From NCBI GenBank assembly GCA_910584295.1, contig CAJTYR010000002.1, positions 124,001-188,000 of the forward strand: a DNA stretch of 64,000 bases, in the 5' to 3' direction. Below are positions 8,812 to 17,067 of this stretch, in pieces (within the stretch, counting starts at the first letter, position 1; each line of letters starts with the position of its first letter). The notes beneath the pieces were generated by a model. That model searched no databases. It saw only the letters and a list, made by a program, of their open reading frames with translations, and had not been told where the DNA came from. Position numbers and translations under genes: made by a program. This DNA comes from an uncultured Christensenella sp. GTDB lineage: Bacteria > Bacillota > Clostridia > Christensenellales > UBA1242.

Positions 8812-10778
8812 TGGAAGAAAAATTTGTTTTAAATTCCAAGTTTAAGCCTGCCGGAGATCAGGTTGAGGCGATTGATAAACTTGTTGAAGGAATTGAAGAT
8901 GGTCTTAAAGACCAAGTGCTTCTCGGAGTGACAGGCTCTGGGAAGACTTTTACCATGGCAAACATTATTGAAAAAGTGCAAAAACCAACTCTTGTCATTG
9001 CACATAACAAAACTTTGGCAGCACAACTTTGCAATGAATTTCGTGAATTTTTTCCAAAAAATAGAGTGGAATACTTTGTTAGTTATTATGATTATTATCA
9101 GCCAGAAGCATATATTATTTCCACTGACACTTACATTGAGAAGGATATGAGTGTCAATGAAGATATTGACAAGCTTCGTTCCTCTGCGACTTCTTCAGTG
9201 CTTGAAAGAAGGGATACCATCATTGTGGCTTCAGTTTCTTGCATCTATGGTTTGGGAAGCCCAGATGAATATCACAATTTACACATTTCTCTTCGCACGG
9301 GAGAAGAAGTGGACAGAGATGACATCATAAATCATCTTATTGCCATTCAATACACACGTAATGATGTAGATTTCAAAAGAACAACTTTCAGAGTTAAAGG
9401 AGATGTTTTGGATATTTTTCCTGCCAATCAATCGGAAATGGCTGTTCGTGTTAGATTTTTTGGTGACGAGATTGAAAAGCTTTATGAGTTTGACCCTGTG
9501 TCTGGCAACATGATTAACGAGCTTTCTTATGTTGCAATTTATCCTGCGACCCATTATGCAGTGGGCGCAGACACACTTAAAAATGCTCTTTCTCAAATTG
9601 AAAGGGACAGAGAAGAGGCTATTGCAAGATTTGAGGCTGAAGGGAAACCTCTTGAAGCAGAGCGCATTGGACAGCGTGTGGCTTATGACATTGAAATGAT
9701 GCGTGAAGTTGGCTATTGCAGTGGCATCGAAAATTATTCACGATATTTTGATGGAAGAAGACCTGGTGAAGCTCCTTACACACTTATTGACTATTTTCCA
9801 AAAGACTTTTTGACTATCATTGATGAGAGTCACATGACGATTCCTCAAATCAGGGCGATGTATAATGGTGACAAAGCAAGAAAAAATTCACTTGTTGAAT
9901 TTGGTTTCAGACTTGAGGCAGCTCGTGACAACAGACCGCTTAAATTTGAGGAATTTGAAAAGAAGTTGAAGCAGACAATATTTGTTTCTGCAACGCCTTC
10001 GATGTATGAACTTGACAAGGCTGGACAGGTTGTGGAACAAGTCATTCGTCCAACAGGATTGCTTGATCCAGAGATTGAAATTCGACCAATAAAAAACCAA
10101 GTTGAAGAGCTTATGGTCGAATGTAGAAAGACGATTGAGCGTGGAGCAAGGATTCTTGTTACCACGCTTACAAAAAAGATGGCAGAAAGTTTGACAACTT
10201 ATCTTGCTGACAGAGAGTTTAAGGTGAAATATCTTCATTCGGAGATTGACACAATGGAGAGGGTTGAGATCATCAATGGACTTCGACAAGGAGAGTTTGA
10301 TGTTTTGGTGGGCATCAATCTTCTTAGAGAAGGACTTGACATGCCAGAGGTGGAACTTGTGTGCATCTTGGATGCAGATAAGGAAGGATTTCTTCGAAGT
10401 GAAGGTGCTTTGGTTCAGACAATTGGTCGTGCTGCAAGAAATGCAAACGGCAGAGTTATTATGTTTGCAGATACGATCACAAAGTCAATGCAAAAAGCGA
10501 TTGATGAAACAAATCGAAGAAGAAAAATTCAGCAAGATTTCAATTCTGCCCATGGCATTGTTCCAAAGACAATCATAAAAGAAATTAAGAACACTCTTGA
10601 CATAAGCAAGAAGGTTGAGAAAAATGAAATTTCAAGAAAGGATATTCCAAAAGAAATCGACAGGCTCACTTCGATGATGAAGATTGCATCATCTCAACTT
10701 GACTTTGAAAGAGCAATTGAACTTCGAAACAAAATTGCTGTTTTGAAGAAAAGATTAAACAAAAAAGAAGAAATTTAG
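8811..10778 (+). CDS. uvrB: excinuclease ABC subunit B (UvrB)
   Basis: 655 residues, full length. UvrB is the DNA-damage verification helicase of nucleotide excision repair; it is loaded by UvrA and recruits UvrC. Visible signatures are Walker A GVTGSGKT (near residue 40), the beta-hairpin with YYDYYQPEAYI (about 92-102), the DEAD-like DESH (IDESHMTIPQIRAMY), helicase motifs QTIGRAARN and EGLDMPEVELV, and the C-terminal UVR motif (SSQLDFERAIELRNKI) that binds UvrC. The ATG is chosen because it begins the conserved N-terminus and sits exactly at the predicted transcription start. uvrA lies 0.8 kb downstream, separated by an unknown gene with its own promoter. uvrC is not in the window. Confidence 0.98.
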   Translation: MEEKFVLNSKFKPAGDQVEAIDKLVEGIEDGLKDQVLLGVTGSGKTFTMANIIEKVQKPTLVIAHNKTLAAQLCNEFREFFPKNRVEYFVSYYDYYQPEAYIISTDTYIEKDMSVNEDIDKLRSSATSSVLERRDTIIVASVSCIYGLGSPDEYHNLHISLRTGEEVDRDDIINHLIAIQYTRNDVDFKRTTFRVKGDVLDIFPANQSEMAVRVRFFGDEIEKLYEFDPVSGNMINELSYVAIYPATHYAVGADTLKNALSQIERDREEAIARFEAEGKPLEAERIGQRVAYDIEMMREVGYCSGIENYSRYFDGRRPGEAPYTLIDYFPKDFLTIIDESHMTIPQIRAMYNGDKARKNSLVEFGFRLEAARDNRPLKFEEFEKKLKQTIFVSATPSMYELDKAGQVVEQVIRPTGLLDPEIEIRPIKNQVEELMVECRKTIERGARILVTTLTKKMAESLTTYLADREFKVKYLHSEIDTMERVEIINGLRQGEFDVLVGINLLREGLDMPEVELVCILDADKEGFLRSEGALVQTIGRAARNANGRVIMFADTITKSMQKAIDETNRRRKIQQDFNSAHGIVPKTIIKEIKNTLDISKKVEKNEISRKDIPKEIDRLTSMMKIASSQLDFERAIELRNKIAVLKKRLNKKEEI

Positions 10779-10810
10779 CCCTTGACAACAGGGCTTTTTT
10801 CTGGTAAACT
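10777..10810 (+). promoter_or_regulatory. uvrB terminator with the next gene's -35 box in its loop
   Basis: Terminator: AGCCCT (10777-10782), loop tgacaac, AGGGCT (10790-10795), six T. Promoter: TTGACA (10782-10787), 17 bp, TAAACT (10805-10810) preceded by TGG. The -35 hexamer is the consensus and begins on the last stem base. Confidence 0.8.
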
Positions 10811-10831
10811 TGAAGCACATGAGGTGATAAA

Positions 10832-11440
10832 ATGAAAAGAGAAGATGTTGTTTTGGAAGAAAAAGTTGAAGAAACAAAACCAGAAGTTAAAAAAGTAAAT
10901 AGAGATGTCAAAGCTTTGGTTTTGGCTAAATGTTTAAAAATTGTTGTTAAGGGTAAGCCAGCAGGTGCTCGTTTCAGACAGGGTGGACTTTGTTTTGTTG
11001 AGCCTGTTTCTATTGATGAAATTGGTGCCGTGAATGATGCTAAACTGATTAGGGCTGGGAAATTTAGAAAACTTAAATCTTTTATTTATGAACATTCGAC
11101 TTGTGGTTGGAAATTTGTCTATCGTGGCGCAAAAATAAGTGAAGTTTTGCATGCGATTTCAGGTGAACTTTCAAAGGAAGAAATGGGCAGAATTGCAAGA
11201 AACGGAGCGGTGTTTACCGTCGAAGAAAGAGAGGGGCTTGGAAGCTTCATAAGAGATCCTTATTCAGAGACTTGCCCTGTAAAGGTGACAATTTACGAAG
11301 ACAAGAGTGGAAAATTGCCAAATGATATTCTTGCTCAAAACATTAAGTTTAAAGGACAAGAATTCACTCCTGATGAAGTTTCAAAGATTGCCACAGCTGA
11401 AGTGTCAAGAACAAATATCTCTGCAGGTAAGTCAAAATAA
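10832..11440 (+). CDS. hypothetical protein between uvrB and uvrA
   Basis: 202 residues, start supported by GAGGTGATAAA before ATG. I do not recognise a family. The first 25 residues are charged, rich in Glu and Lys, and probably disordered. The middle is mixed alpha/beta with one notable block (CGWKFVYRGAKISEVLHAIS). The tail is polar. No signal peptide or TM segment, so it should be cytoplasmic. Its position between two excision-repair genes does not prove a repair role, since it has its own consensus promoter and terminator. Confidence 0.75.
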   Translation: MKREDVVLEEKVEETKPEVKKVNRDVKALVLAKCLKIVVKGKPAGARFRQGGLCFVEPVSIDEIGAVNDAKLIRAGKFRKLKSFIYEHSTCGWKFVYRGAKISEVLHAISGELSKEEMGRIARNGAVFTVEEREGLGSFIRDPYSETCPVKVTIYEDKSGKLPNDILAQNIKFKGQEFTPDEVSKIATAEVSRTNISAGKSK

Positions 11441-11466
11441 GCTTTGCTGTCTCTTTGAATATTAAT

Positions 11467-11490
11467 AAACCACATTTTATGTGGTTTTTT
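11467..11490 (+). terminator. terminator of the 202-residue gene
   Basis: AAACCAC / GTGGTTT stem with a 7-base loop, followed by T residues. Confidence 0.85.
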
Positions 11491-11491
11491 G

Positions 11492-11522
11492 TTGTTATTT
11501 TTAGATTGAAATGTGTTAAAAT
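11492..11522 (+). promoter_or_regulatory. uvrA promoter
   Basis: TGT-TAAAAT at 11517-11522 forms an extended -10. A weak TTGTTA at 11492-11497 is 19 bp upstream. The predicted start near 11529 leaves about 23 bases before the GTG. No LexA- or DinR-like box is evident to me. Confidence 0.5.
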
Positions 11523-11551
11523 CTATATGTAAAACTTTTTGAGGTGTGATT

Positions 11552-14368
11552 GTGAACAATTCGATTATTATTAAAGGTGCAAAAGAAAACAATTTGAAGA
11601 ATGTTAATCTTGAAATTCCAAGAGATAAACTTGTTGTCTTCACTGGTGTCAGTGGCTCTGGAAAGTCTTCGCTTGCATTTGGAACAATTTTTGCCGAGGG
11701 ACAAAGAAGATATATTGAAAGTTTGTCATCCTATGCAAGACAATTTTTGGGACAAACTCAAAAGCCAGATGTAGAAGTTATTGAAGGACTTTCTCCAGCA
11801 ATTTCAATTGATCAAAAGACGACAAACAGAAACCCACGTTCAACTGTTGGGACAGTGACGGAGATTTATGATTATTTAAGACTTTTGTTTGCAAGGGTGG
11901 GGACTCCTTATTGTCCAAATTGCCATCGTGAAGTTAAGCAACAGACAATCGACCAGATTGTTGACAGCATCAAGGAATTTGGAGAAGGTGCAAAGTTGAC
12001 TGTGCTTGCACCTGTTGTTAGGGGACAGAAAGGAAGACACGAAAAACTTTTTGAAAGCCTTAAGAAAAGTGGTTTTGTTAGAGTGGAGGTTGATAGGAAC
12101 ATCTTCACACTTGATGAGACGATCGTTCTTGACAAAAATATTAAGCACGACATCAATGTTGTGATTGACCGCATTGTCTTGAAAGAGGGAAAAGACTCAA
12201 GACTTACTGAAAGTTTGGAGACAGCTTTGAAACTTGCTGATGGGCTTGTTTTGGTTTCAACTGACGAGCGAAAAGAACTCTACTCCACAAATTATGCTTG
12301 TCCAGAGTGTGGGTGGACATTGGAAGAAATTTCCCCAAGACTTTTCTCTTTCAATGCTCCTTATGGTGCTTGTCCTCATTGCACAGGACTTGGCTATACA
12401 ATGGACATTGATGAAGGAATAATTTTGAAAAACAATGATTTGTCAATAAGTGAAGGTGCTTTCAACCTCACAGGTTGGAGAATGGAGGAAGGCTCAATGG
12501 CAAGGGCATATTTTCTTGCATTGTCCAAGCAATATGACATTGATTTAAATATGCCAGTAAAAAAACTTTCAAAAGACAAATTGAAGATTTTGCTTTATGG
12601 CTCTGGCAGTGACAGAATTGATGTTGAAGTTGAAAATGAGCATGGAAAACGTAGCATGTCAGTTGTTTTTGAGGGAATTATAAACAACTTGAGAAGAAGA
12701 TATAAGGAGACTTCGAGCGAATATGTCAAGTTTGAAATTGGAAGATTTATGAGAGAACAAAAATGTCGTGTGTGTGCAGGCAAGCGTCTCAACGAAGCTG
12801 CTCTTTCAGTGAAGGTTGACAAAAAAGACATTGATGATTATTGCTCTATGTCAGTGAGAAATCTTTTGCCTATTTTTGAAAAGCTTCCTCTTGACAATGT
12901 GAAGTCGCAGATTGCAGAGCCAATCCTTAAAGAGGTTTTGGCGAGACTCAACTTCTTGCAGGATGTTGGCTTAAGTTATTTGACATTAAATCGTTCTGCG
13001 GAGACTTTGTCTGGTGGAGAAGCTCAAAGAATTCGTCTTGCAACACAGATTGGAAGCGGACTTGTTGGCGTTCTTTATATTTTGGATGAGCCATCAATTG
13101 GGCTTCATCAGAGAGACAATGAAAAACTTTTGGCGACTTTGCAAAAACTCAAAAGTTTGGGAAACACACTGATTGTGGTTGAGCATGATGAGGATACCAT
13201 TCGTTCAGCAGATTTTTTGGTGGATGTTGGACCTTATGCTGGTGTGCATGGTGGAGAGATTGTTGCTGCCGGCACAGTTGATGAAGTTATGAAATCAAAA
13301 AAATCAATCACTGCACAATTTTTGCGTGGGGATGACAAGATTGATATTCCAGAAGAAAGAAGAAAGCCAAAAGATTATGTCAGTGTGATTGGTGCAAAAG
13401 AGAACAACTTGAAAAACATAGATGTTAAAATTCCAACAGGTGTGTTTACTGTTGTCACTGGTGTGTCCGGAAGCGGAAAGTCAAGTTTGGTGAATGGAAT
13501 ACTTTTCCCTTATCTTTCAAATCTTTTGAACAACAGCAAACTTGAACAAGGAGATTTTAAAGAGATTAAAAATGTTGAGGTGCTTGACAAAGTGATAAAT
13601 ATCGACCAAGTACCAATTGGAAGAACTCCAAGAAGTAACCCTGCAACATATACAGGGTTGTTCACCTCAATTCGCGAACTTTTCTCTGCAACACCTGATG
13701 CAAAAGCAAAAGGTTATAGTGCAGGAAGATTTAGTTTCAACATTAAAGGTGGAAGATGTGAAGCTTGTGAAGGTGCTGGTGTTAAAGAGATTGAAATGTA
13801 TTTCTTGCCAGATATCACAGTTCCTTGTGAGGTCTGTCATGGCAAACGATATAACAGAGAGACTCTTGAAGTGAAATACAAAGGGAAAACCATAAGCGAT
13901 GTCTTGGACATGACAGTTGAAGAAGCATTGAAATTTTTTGAAAACATCCCTTCAATCAAAAACAAAATTCAAGCACTTTATGATGTGGGGCTTTCTTATA
14001 TCAAATTGGGACAACCTGCAACAACACTTTCTGGTGGAGAGGCTCAAAGGGTTAAACTTGCGTCAGAACTTTCAAGAAGAGAAACTGGCAAGACGATGTA
14101 TATTTTGGATGAACCAACAACTGGTCTTCACATGTATGATGTCAAGAAACTTATTGCAATACTTCAGAGGTTGATTGGAAGCGGAAATTCTGTTGTGGTG
14201 ATTGAACACAATCTTGATGTCATAAAATGTGCAGATTACATCATTGATATTGGACCAGAAGGCGGAGATGAGGGCGGAACAATTGTTGCAACCGGCACTC
14301 CAGAAGAGATTGCAAAATGTAAACAAAGCCACACTGGCAGATTTTTGAAGAGAATTTTGAGCGAATGA
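11552..14368 (+). CDS. uvrA: excinuclease ABC subunit A (UvrA)
   Basis: 938 residues from the GTG at 11552. A GTG at 11546 is also in frame, but GAGG (11541-11544) is only one base from it and seven from 11552. UvrA is the ABC-type ATPase that finds DNA lesions and loads UvrB. It has two Walker A motifs (GVSGSGKSS near residues 32 and 640), two ABC signatures (LSGGEAQR), and zinc-binding cysteine sets: CPNC with CPEC/CPHC in the first half, CRVC, and CEAC/CEVC in the second half. Length is normal for the family. The DUF1653 gene follows after 12 bp. Confidence 0.98.
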   Translation: MNNSIIIKGAKENNLKNVNLEIPRDKLVVFTGVSGSGKSSLAFGTIFAEGQRRYIESLSSYARQFLGQTQKPDVEVIEGLSPAISIDQKTTNRNPRSTVGTVTEIYDYLRLLFARVGTPYCPNCHREVKQQTIDQIVDSIKEFGEGAKLTVLAPVVRGQKGRHEKLFESLKKSGFVRVEVDRNIFTLDETIVLDKNIKHDINVVIDRIVLKEGKDSRLTESLETALKLADGLVLVSTDERKELYSTNYACPECGWTLEEISPRLFSFNAPYGACPHCTGLGYTMDIDEGIILKNNDLSISEGAFNLTGWRMEEGSMARAYFLALSKQYDIDLNMPVKKLSKDKLKILLYGSGSDRIDVEVENEHGKRSMSVVFEGIINNLRRRYKETSSEYVKFEIGRFMREQKCRVCAGKRLNEAALSVKVDKKDIDDYCSMSVRNLLPIFEKLPLDNVKSQIAEPILKEVLARLNFLQDVGLSYLTLNRSAETLSGGEAQRIRLATQIGSGLVGVLYILDEPSIGLHQRDNEKLLATLQKLKSLGNTLIVVEHDEDTIRSADFLVDVGPYAGVHGGEIVAAGTVDEVMKSKKSITAQFLRGDDKIDIPEERRKPKDYVSVIGAKENNLKNIDVKIPTGVFTVVTGVSGSGKSSLVNGILFPYLSNLLNNSKLEQGDFKEIKNVEVLDKVINIDQVPIGRTPRSNPATYTGLFTSIRELFSATPDAKAKGYSAGRFSFNIKGGRCEACEGAGVKEIEMYFLPDITVPCEVCHGKRYNRETLEVKYKGKTISDVLDMTVEEALKFFENIPSIKNKIQALYDVGLSYIKLGQPATTLSGGEAQRVKLASELSRRETGKTMYILDEPTTGLHMYDVKKLIAILQRLIGSGNSVVVIEHNLDVIKCADYIIDIGPEGGDEGGTIVATGTPEEIAKCKQSHTGRFLKRILSE

Positions 14369-14380
14369 AAAGGAAAAAAT

Positions 14381-14650
14381 ATGGAAGAAATTAAGACAGG
14401 TCTTTACAGACATTTCAAAGGTGGCACTGTTTTTGTCTATGGCATTGAAAAAGCGTCTGAAGATGGTGCTTGCCCAAGAGTGGGGTATGTTGGCATGCAA
14501 AATGGACAGCTTTGTTCCAGACCAATTGATGACTTTGACAAAGTGGTGAAAGATGACGATGGGAAAATGGTGCCAAGATTTTCTCTTGTTAAAGAGATAA
14601 AAGTTGACATACAGTCAATCATCCCTAAAAATTTAAGCAGCGAGAAATAA
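14381..14650 (+). CDS. DUF1653 domain protein
   Basis: 89 residues, with AAGGAAAAA before ATG and only 12 bp after uvrA, so likely co-transcribed with it. The N-terminal GLYRHFKGG motif and the later PRF (VPRFSLVKE) are typical of DUF1653, a small beta-barrel-like domain of unknown function often fused or adjacent to housekeeping genes. No catalytic residues are known. No secretion signal. Confidence 0.75.
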   Translation: MEEIKTGLYRHFKGGTVFVYGIEKASEDGACPRVGYVGMQNGQLCSRPIDDFDKVVKDDDGKMVPRFSLVKEIKVDIQSIIPKNLSSEK

Positions 14651-14683
14651 AATAGGAAAGGTCGCAGACCTTGACATAAAAAA

Positions 14684-14713
14684 TTGACTTTTGCCATCCA
14701 ATTGATGTAAAAT
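14684..14713 (+). promoter_or_regulatory. promoter of walJ
   Basis: TTGACT (14684-14689), 18 bp, TAAAAT (14708-14713). A second TTGACA lies at 14671-14676, at the edge of a small hairpin AAGGTC-gca-GACCTT (14657-14671). The predicted start (about 14720) is only 3 bases before ATG, so the AAAGG in front of the ATG would hardly be transcribed. Confidence 0.6.
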
Positions 14714-14722
14714 GGAAAGGCT

Positions 14723-15505
14723 ATGAGAGTGATTAATTTGGCGTCAGGCAGTGACGGAAATCTTACTTATGTTGAAGGCGGAGGGGCACGAGTTTTGGTG
14801 GACCTTGGTGTTTCATGCAAGGATGCGACAGAAAGACTGAAATTGATTGGTGTGGATGGAGAAAGTATCGATGCAATTGTTATTTCGCATGAACATTCTG
14901 ACCATATCAAAGGAGTGAATGTCTTCAGCAAAAAGTTTCATGTGCCAGTCTATGCTCACAATGAAGTTTGGCAGGGTGGACTTTGTGACAAAATAACTAT
15001 TCAGGAAAAAGACAGAAAAATTTTTTATGATGAATTTTCGATTCAAGAACTTTTGATTTGTCCAGTTGAACTTCCACACGATGTCAAATGTTTTGGATTT
15101 TCACTTTCGGAAGGAGATAAAAAAATAAGCATCATCACTGATGTTGGTCGAACAAATGATGCTATTTTCAATGTTGTAAAGGGAAGCACATTGGTCTATT
15201 TGGAAGCAAATCATGATGTTGAGATGCTTAAGAATTGTCCAACTTATCCATTGTCTCTGAAAATGAGAATAGGTGGTGGAAAAGGGCATCTTTCAAATGA
15301 TGGTTGTGCAAGTTTTGCTGAAAGGCTTATTCGATCTGGAACAAAGCAAATTGTCTTGTCACACTTGAGCAAGGAAACCAACTCTCCGGAATTTGCCTAT
15401 CATTACATAACTTCAAAACTTGCTGAAAGTGGACTTGTTGAGGGAGAACATTTCAAGATTGATGTGGCGTTAAGGCAACCAACAACATTTTTTAAATTGA
15501 AATAA
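14723..15505 (+). CDS. walJ: WalJ/YycJ-type MBL-fold metallohydrolase
   Basis: 260 residues. It has the metallo-beta-lactamase motif HEHSDH (H56, H58, D60, H61), a second histidine in LPHDVKC, and the family block LEANHDVEML with GHLSND near residue 195, which identify the YycJ/WalJ group. Members are double-strand DNA 5' exonucleases linked in Bacilli to the WalRK cell-wall operon. No walRK genes are present here. The protein has no signal peptide. The gene ends in a perfect terminator. Confidence 0.9.
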   Translation: MRVINLASGSDGNLTYVEGGGARVLVDLGVSCKDATERLKLIGVDGESIDAIVISHEHSDHIKGVNVFSKKFHVPVYAHNEVWQGGLCDKITIQEKDRKIFYDEFSIQELLICPVELPHDVKCFGFSLSEGDKKISIITDVGRTNDAIFNVVKGSTLVYLEANHDVEMLKNCPTYPLSLKMRIGGGKGHLSNDGCASFAERLIRSGTKQIVLSHLSKETNSPEFAYHYITSKLAESGLVEGEHFKIDVALRQPTTFFKLK

Positions 15506-15529
15506 GACCCACTTGTGGGTCTTTTTTTG
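15504..15529. terminator. terminator between convergent walJ and radC copy 2
   Basis: AAGACCCA-cttg-TGGGTCTT followed by seven T on the plus strand. It abuts the stop of the minus-strand gene and is weaker in that direction. Confidence 0.85.
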
Positions 15530-15530
15530 T

Positions 15531-16250
15531 TTATATTATAATTTTGCCATCAGAAAATAATCTGACAAATGAAGATTGGAACTCGCTGTATATTCCATCG
15601 TTCCCCACAACAAAACTGTCCAAAAGTTTGCAGTCAAGAGGGTGTATTATTTCTTGAATATATTTCACTGCATCGCCATCATCTGATGAAGAAATTGCAG
15701 AGCCGTTTGGGTGATTATGTGCAACAACAAGATATGACGGATTTGTTGAAATGATAAAACTAAGCAATTCTAAAGGTGAGATGCCGACGGCTCGGACTTG
15801 TTTAAGGCTGTATCTTTTCTTTTGAATGAGTTTGAAGTCATTGTTGAAAGCAAAAATGAAAAGACTTTCAGTTGAATGAAGTTGCAAGAGAATCTCAAGC
15901 ATATCAAGAAATTCTCCAGTGTTTTTCAAGTTGACATCTTTTTCAGATTTTGAAAGTGCATACAAATCAATCATTTGTGCAAACAACTTAATCTTTTTTG
16001 CTGAGCGTGTGTTGATTCCTTCAATTGTAGAAAGGTCACTTATCTCTGCATCTATTATATTTGAAAATGAGCCATACTTGTCCAAAAGGCGATGAGCAAG
16101 TGGATTGACATCTCCTCTTGGGAAAATATAAGTTAGGAAAAACTCGACGGCTTGGATTTTGCTTACATTGTCTATTCCGGAAGAAAGAACTAGGTCCGTC
16201 AACCTTTCTCTATGCCCATTATGAATGCAAACATCTTCTTTTTTGCTCAT
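15531..16250 (-). CDS. radC: RadC-like JAB/MPN+ domain protein (second copy)
   Basis: 239 residues from the ATG at 16250. A TTG at 16259 is three codons upstream and sits 6 bp after AAAAAGG, so 242 residues are also possible; alignment with the first copy favours 16250. The IHNGHRERL N-terminus, the HhH region (IEGINTRSAKKIK) and the JAB motif are present: H178, H180, S188 and D191. The metal site is intact. It differs from copy 1 mainly in the middle (residues 100-160), so substrates or partners may differ. It has its own promoter. Confidence 0.9.
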   Translation of the reverse strand: MSKKEDVCIHNGHRERLTDLVLSSGIDNVSKIQAVEFFLTYIFPRGDVNPLAHRLLDKYGSFSNIIDAEISDLSTIEGINTRSAKKIKLFAQMIDLYALSKSEKDVNLKNTGEFLDMLEILLQLHSTESLFIFAFNNDFKLIQKKRYSLKQVRAVGISPLELLSFIISTNPSYLVVAHNHPNGSAISSSDDGDAVKYIQEIIHPLDCKLLDSFVVGNDGIYSEFQSSFVRLFSDGKIII

Positions 16251-16281
16251 ATAAAACAATATCGACCTTTTTCGTGTTATT

Positions 16282-16316
16282 TAGATTTATTTTAGCATAT
16301 TTCTTTTAAAAGACAA
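16282..16316 (-). promoter_or_regulatory. promoter of radC copy 2
   Basis: On the minus strand: TTGTCT (16316-16311), 16 bp, TAAAAT (16294-16289) with TGC before it. The predicted start is near 16282. Confidence 0.7.
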
Positions 16317-16354
16317 ACTCAATTTTCATTTAGAATATTGAAAACGGAGGGAAT

Positions 16355-17023
16355 ATGAAAAAGATTTGTGCTTTAATGTTTGTTTTGGGTGCTTTGGCAG
16401 TTTTTGCATGTGCTTGTGGAAAGAAAACAGAAGATTATGTGAGAGAAAATATGTCGGAAAAGACAGAAACATATTTTTATGGTGAAACCGCAGAAGTTTA
16501 CGCGACACTTTCTTCTGGGAAAAGAGAAAATAAATATTTGATGAATGGTATAAGCGAAAAGAAAGTTGACTTCTCACTGCTTACTTTAAATTTTTACAAT
16601 GAAACGTTTGGAAATGGAATCAATATTAAAGTTGTGATTGATGGAGTTGAAAGCACAAAATTTCTGGAACTTAATACTCTTAACAACACATATATGATTG
16701 ATCTTGAAACAAAATTTTCTGGAAAAGAAGAAATCTCTGTTGAATATATGGAGGAAAAGATTACTCTTGAAAATGTTTCAAAAGATTTTAAGGTGGGAGC
16801 AAATAAAGCGATTGAAATCGCATCAAAAGAACTCTCAAAGTTTATTATGAAAGAAAAGAAGATGTCTTCGCTTAATGCTGAATGTTATTTAAGAGTGCTT
16901 GACAAACGTGCTAATAATTTCCAAGATATGTTTTGGGTTTTCACAGTAGTAAACACAAAAAATGAAAATTACTCAGTTGTAATTTCGACCGTGGATGGTT
17001 CTGTGCTTTCAAAAAGTGAATAG
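16355..17023 (+). CDS. lipoprotein with PepSY-like C-terminal region
   Basis: 222 residues after a GGAGGG site. An N-terminal lipoprotein signal ends in a VFAC lipobox (C19), so the mature protein should be anchored on the outer face of the membrane. The C-terminal 80 residues (KAIEIASKEL ... WVFTVVNTKNENYSVVISTVDGSV) resemble a PepSY-type fold by pattern: an amphipathic helix, then a W-V strand and a closing V-D-G turn. The middle part is unassigned. Role unknown. A TAGAAT at 16331-16336 may be the -10. Confidence 0.75.
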   Translation: MKKICALMFVLGALAVFACACGKKTEDYVRENMSEKTETYFYGETAEVYATLSSGKRENKYLMNGISEKKVDFSLLTLNFYNETFGNGINIKVVIDGVESTKFLELNTLNNTYMIDLETKFSGKEEISVEYMEEKITLENVSKDFKVGANKAIEIASKELSKFIMKEKKMSSLNAECYLRVLDKRANNFQDMFWVFTVVNTKNENYSVVISTVDGSVLSKSE

Positions 17024-17029
17024 TTTTGT

Positions 17030-17067
17030 TTGTGTTTTTTGCAAGGCTTTGATATAATCAAATTATG
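17030..17067 (+). promoter_or_regulatory. promoter giving a leaderless hflX mRNA
   Basis: TTGTGT (17030-17035), 17 bp, TGA-TATAAT (17053-17058), then 6 bp to the ATG at 17065. The standard start position is the A of ATG. No Shine-Dalgarno site is present. Confidence 0.65.

Noticed and set aside
11546..11551. GTG at 11546 as uvrA start
   Set aside because: Only one base after GAGG; the GTG at 11552 has correct spacing and begins at the conserved N-terminus.
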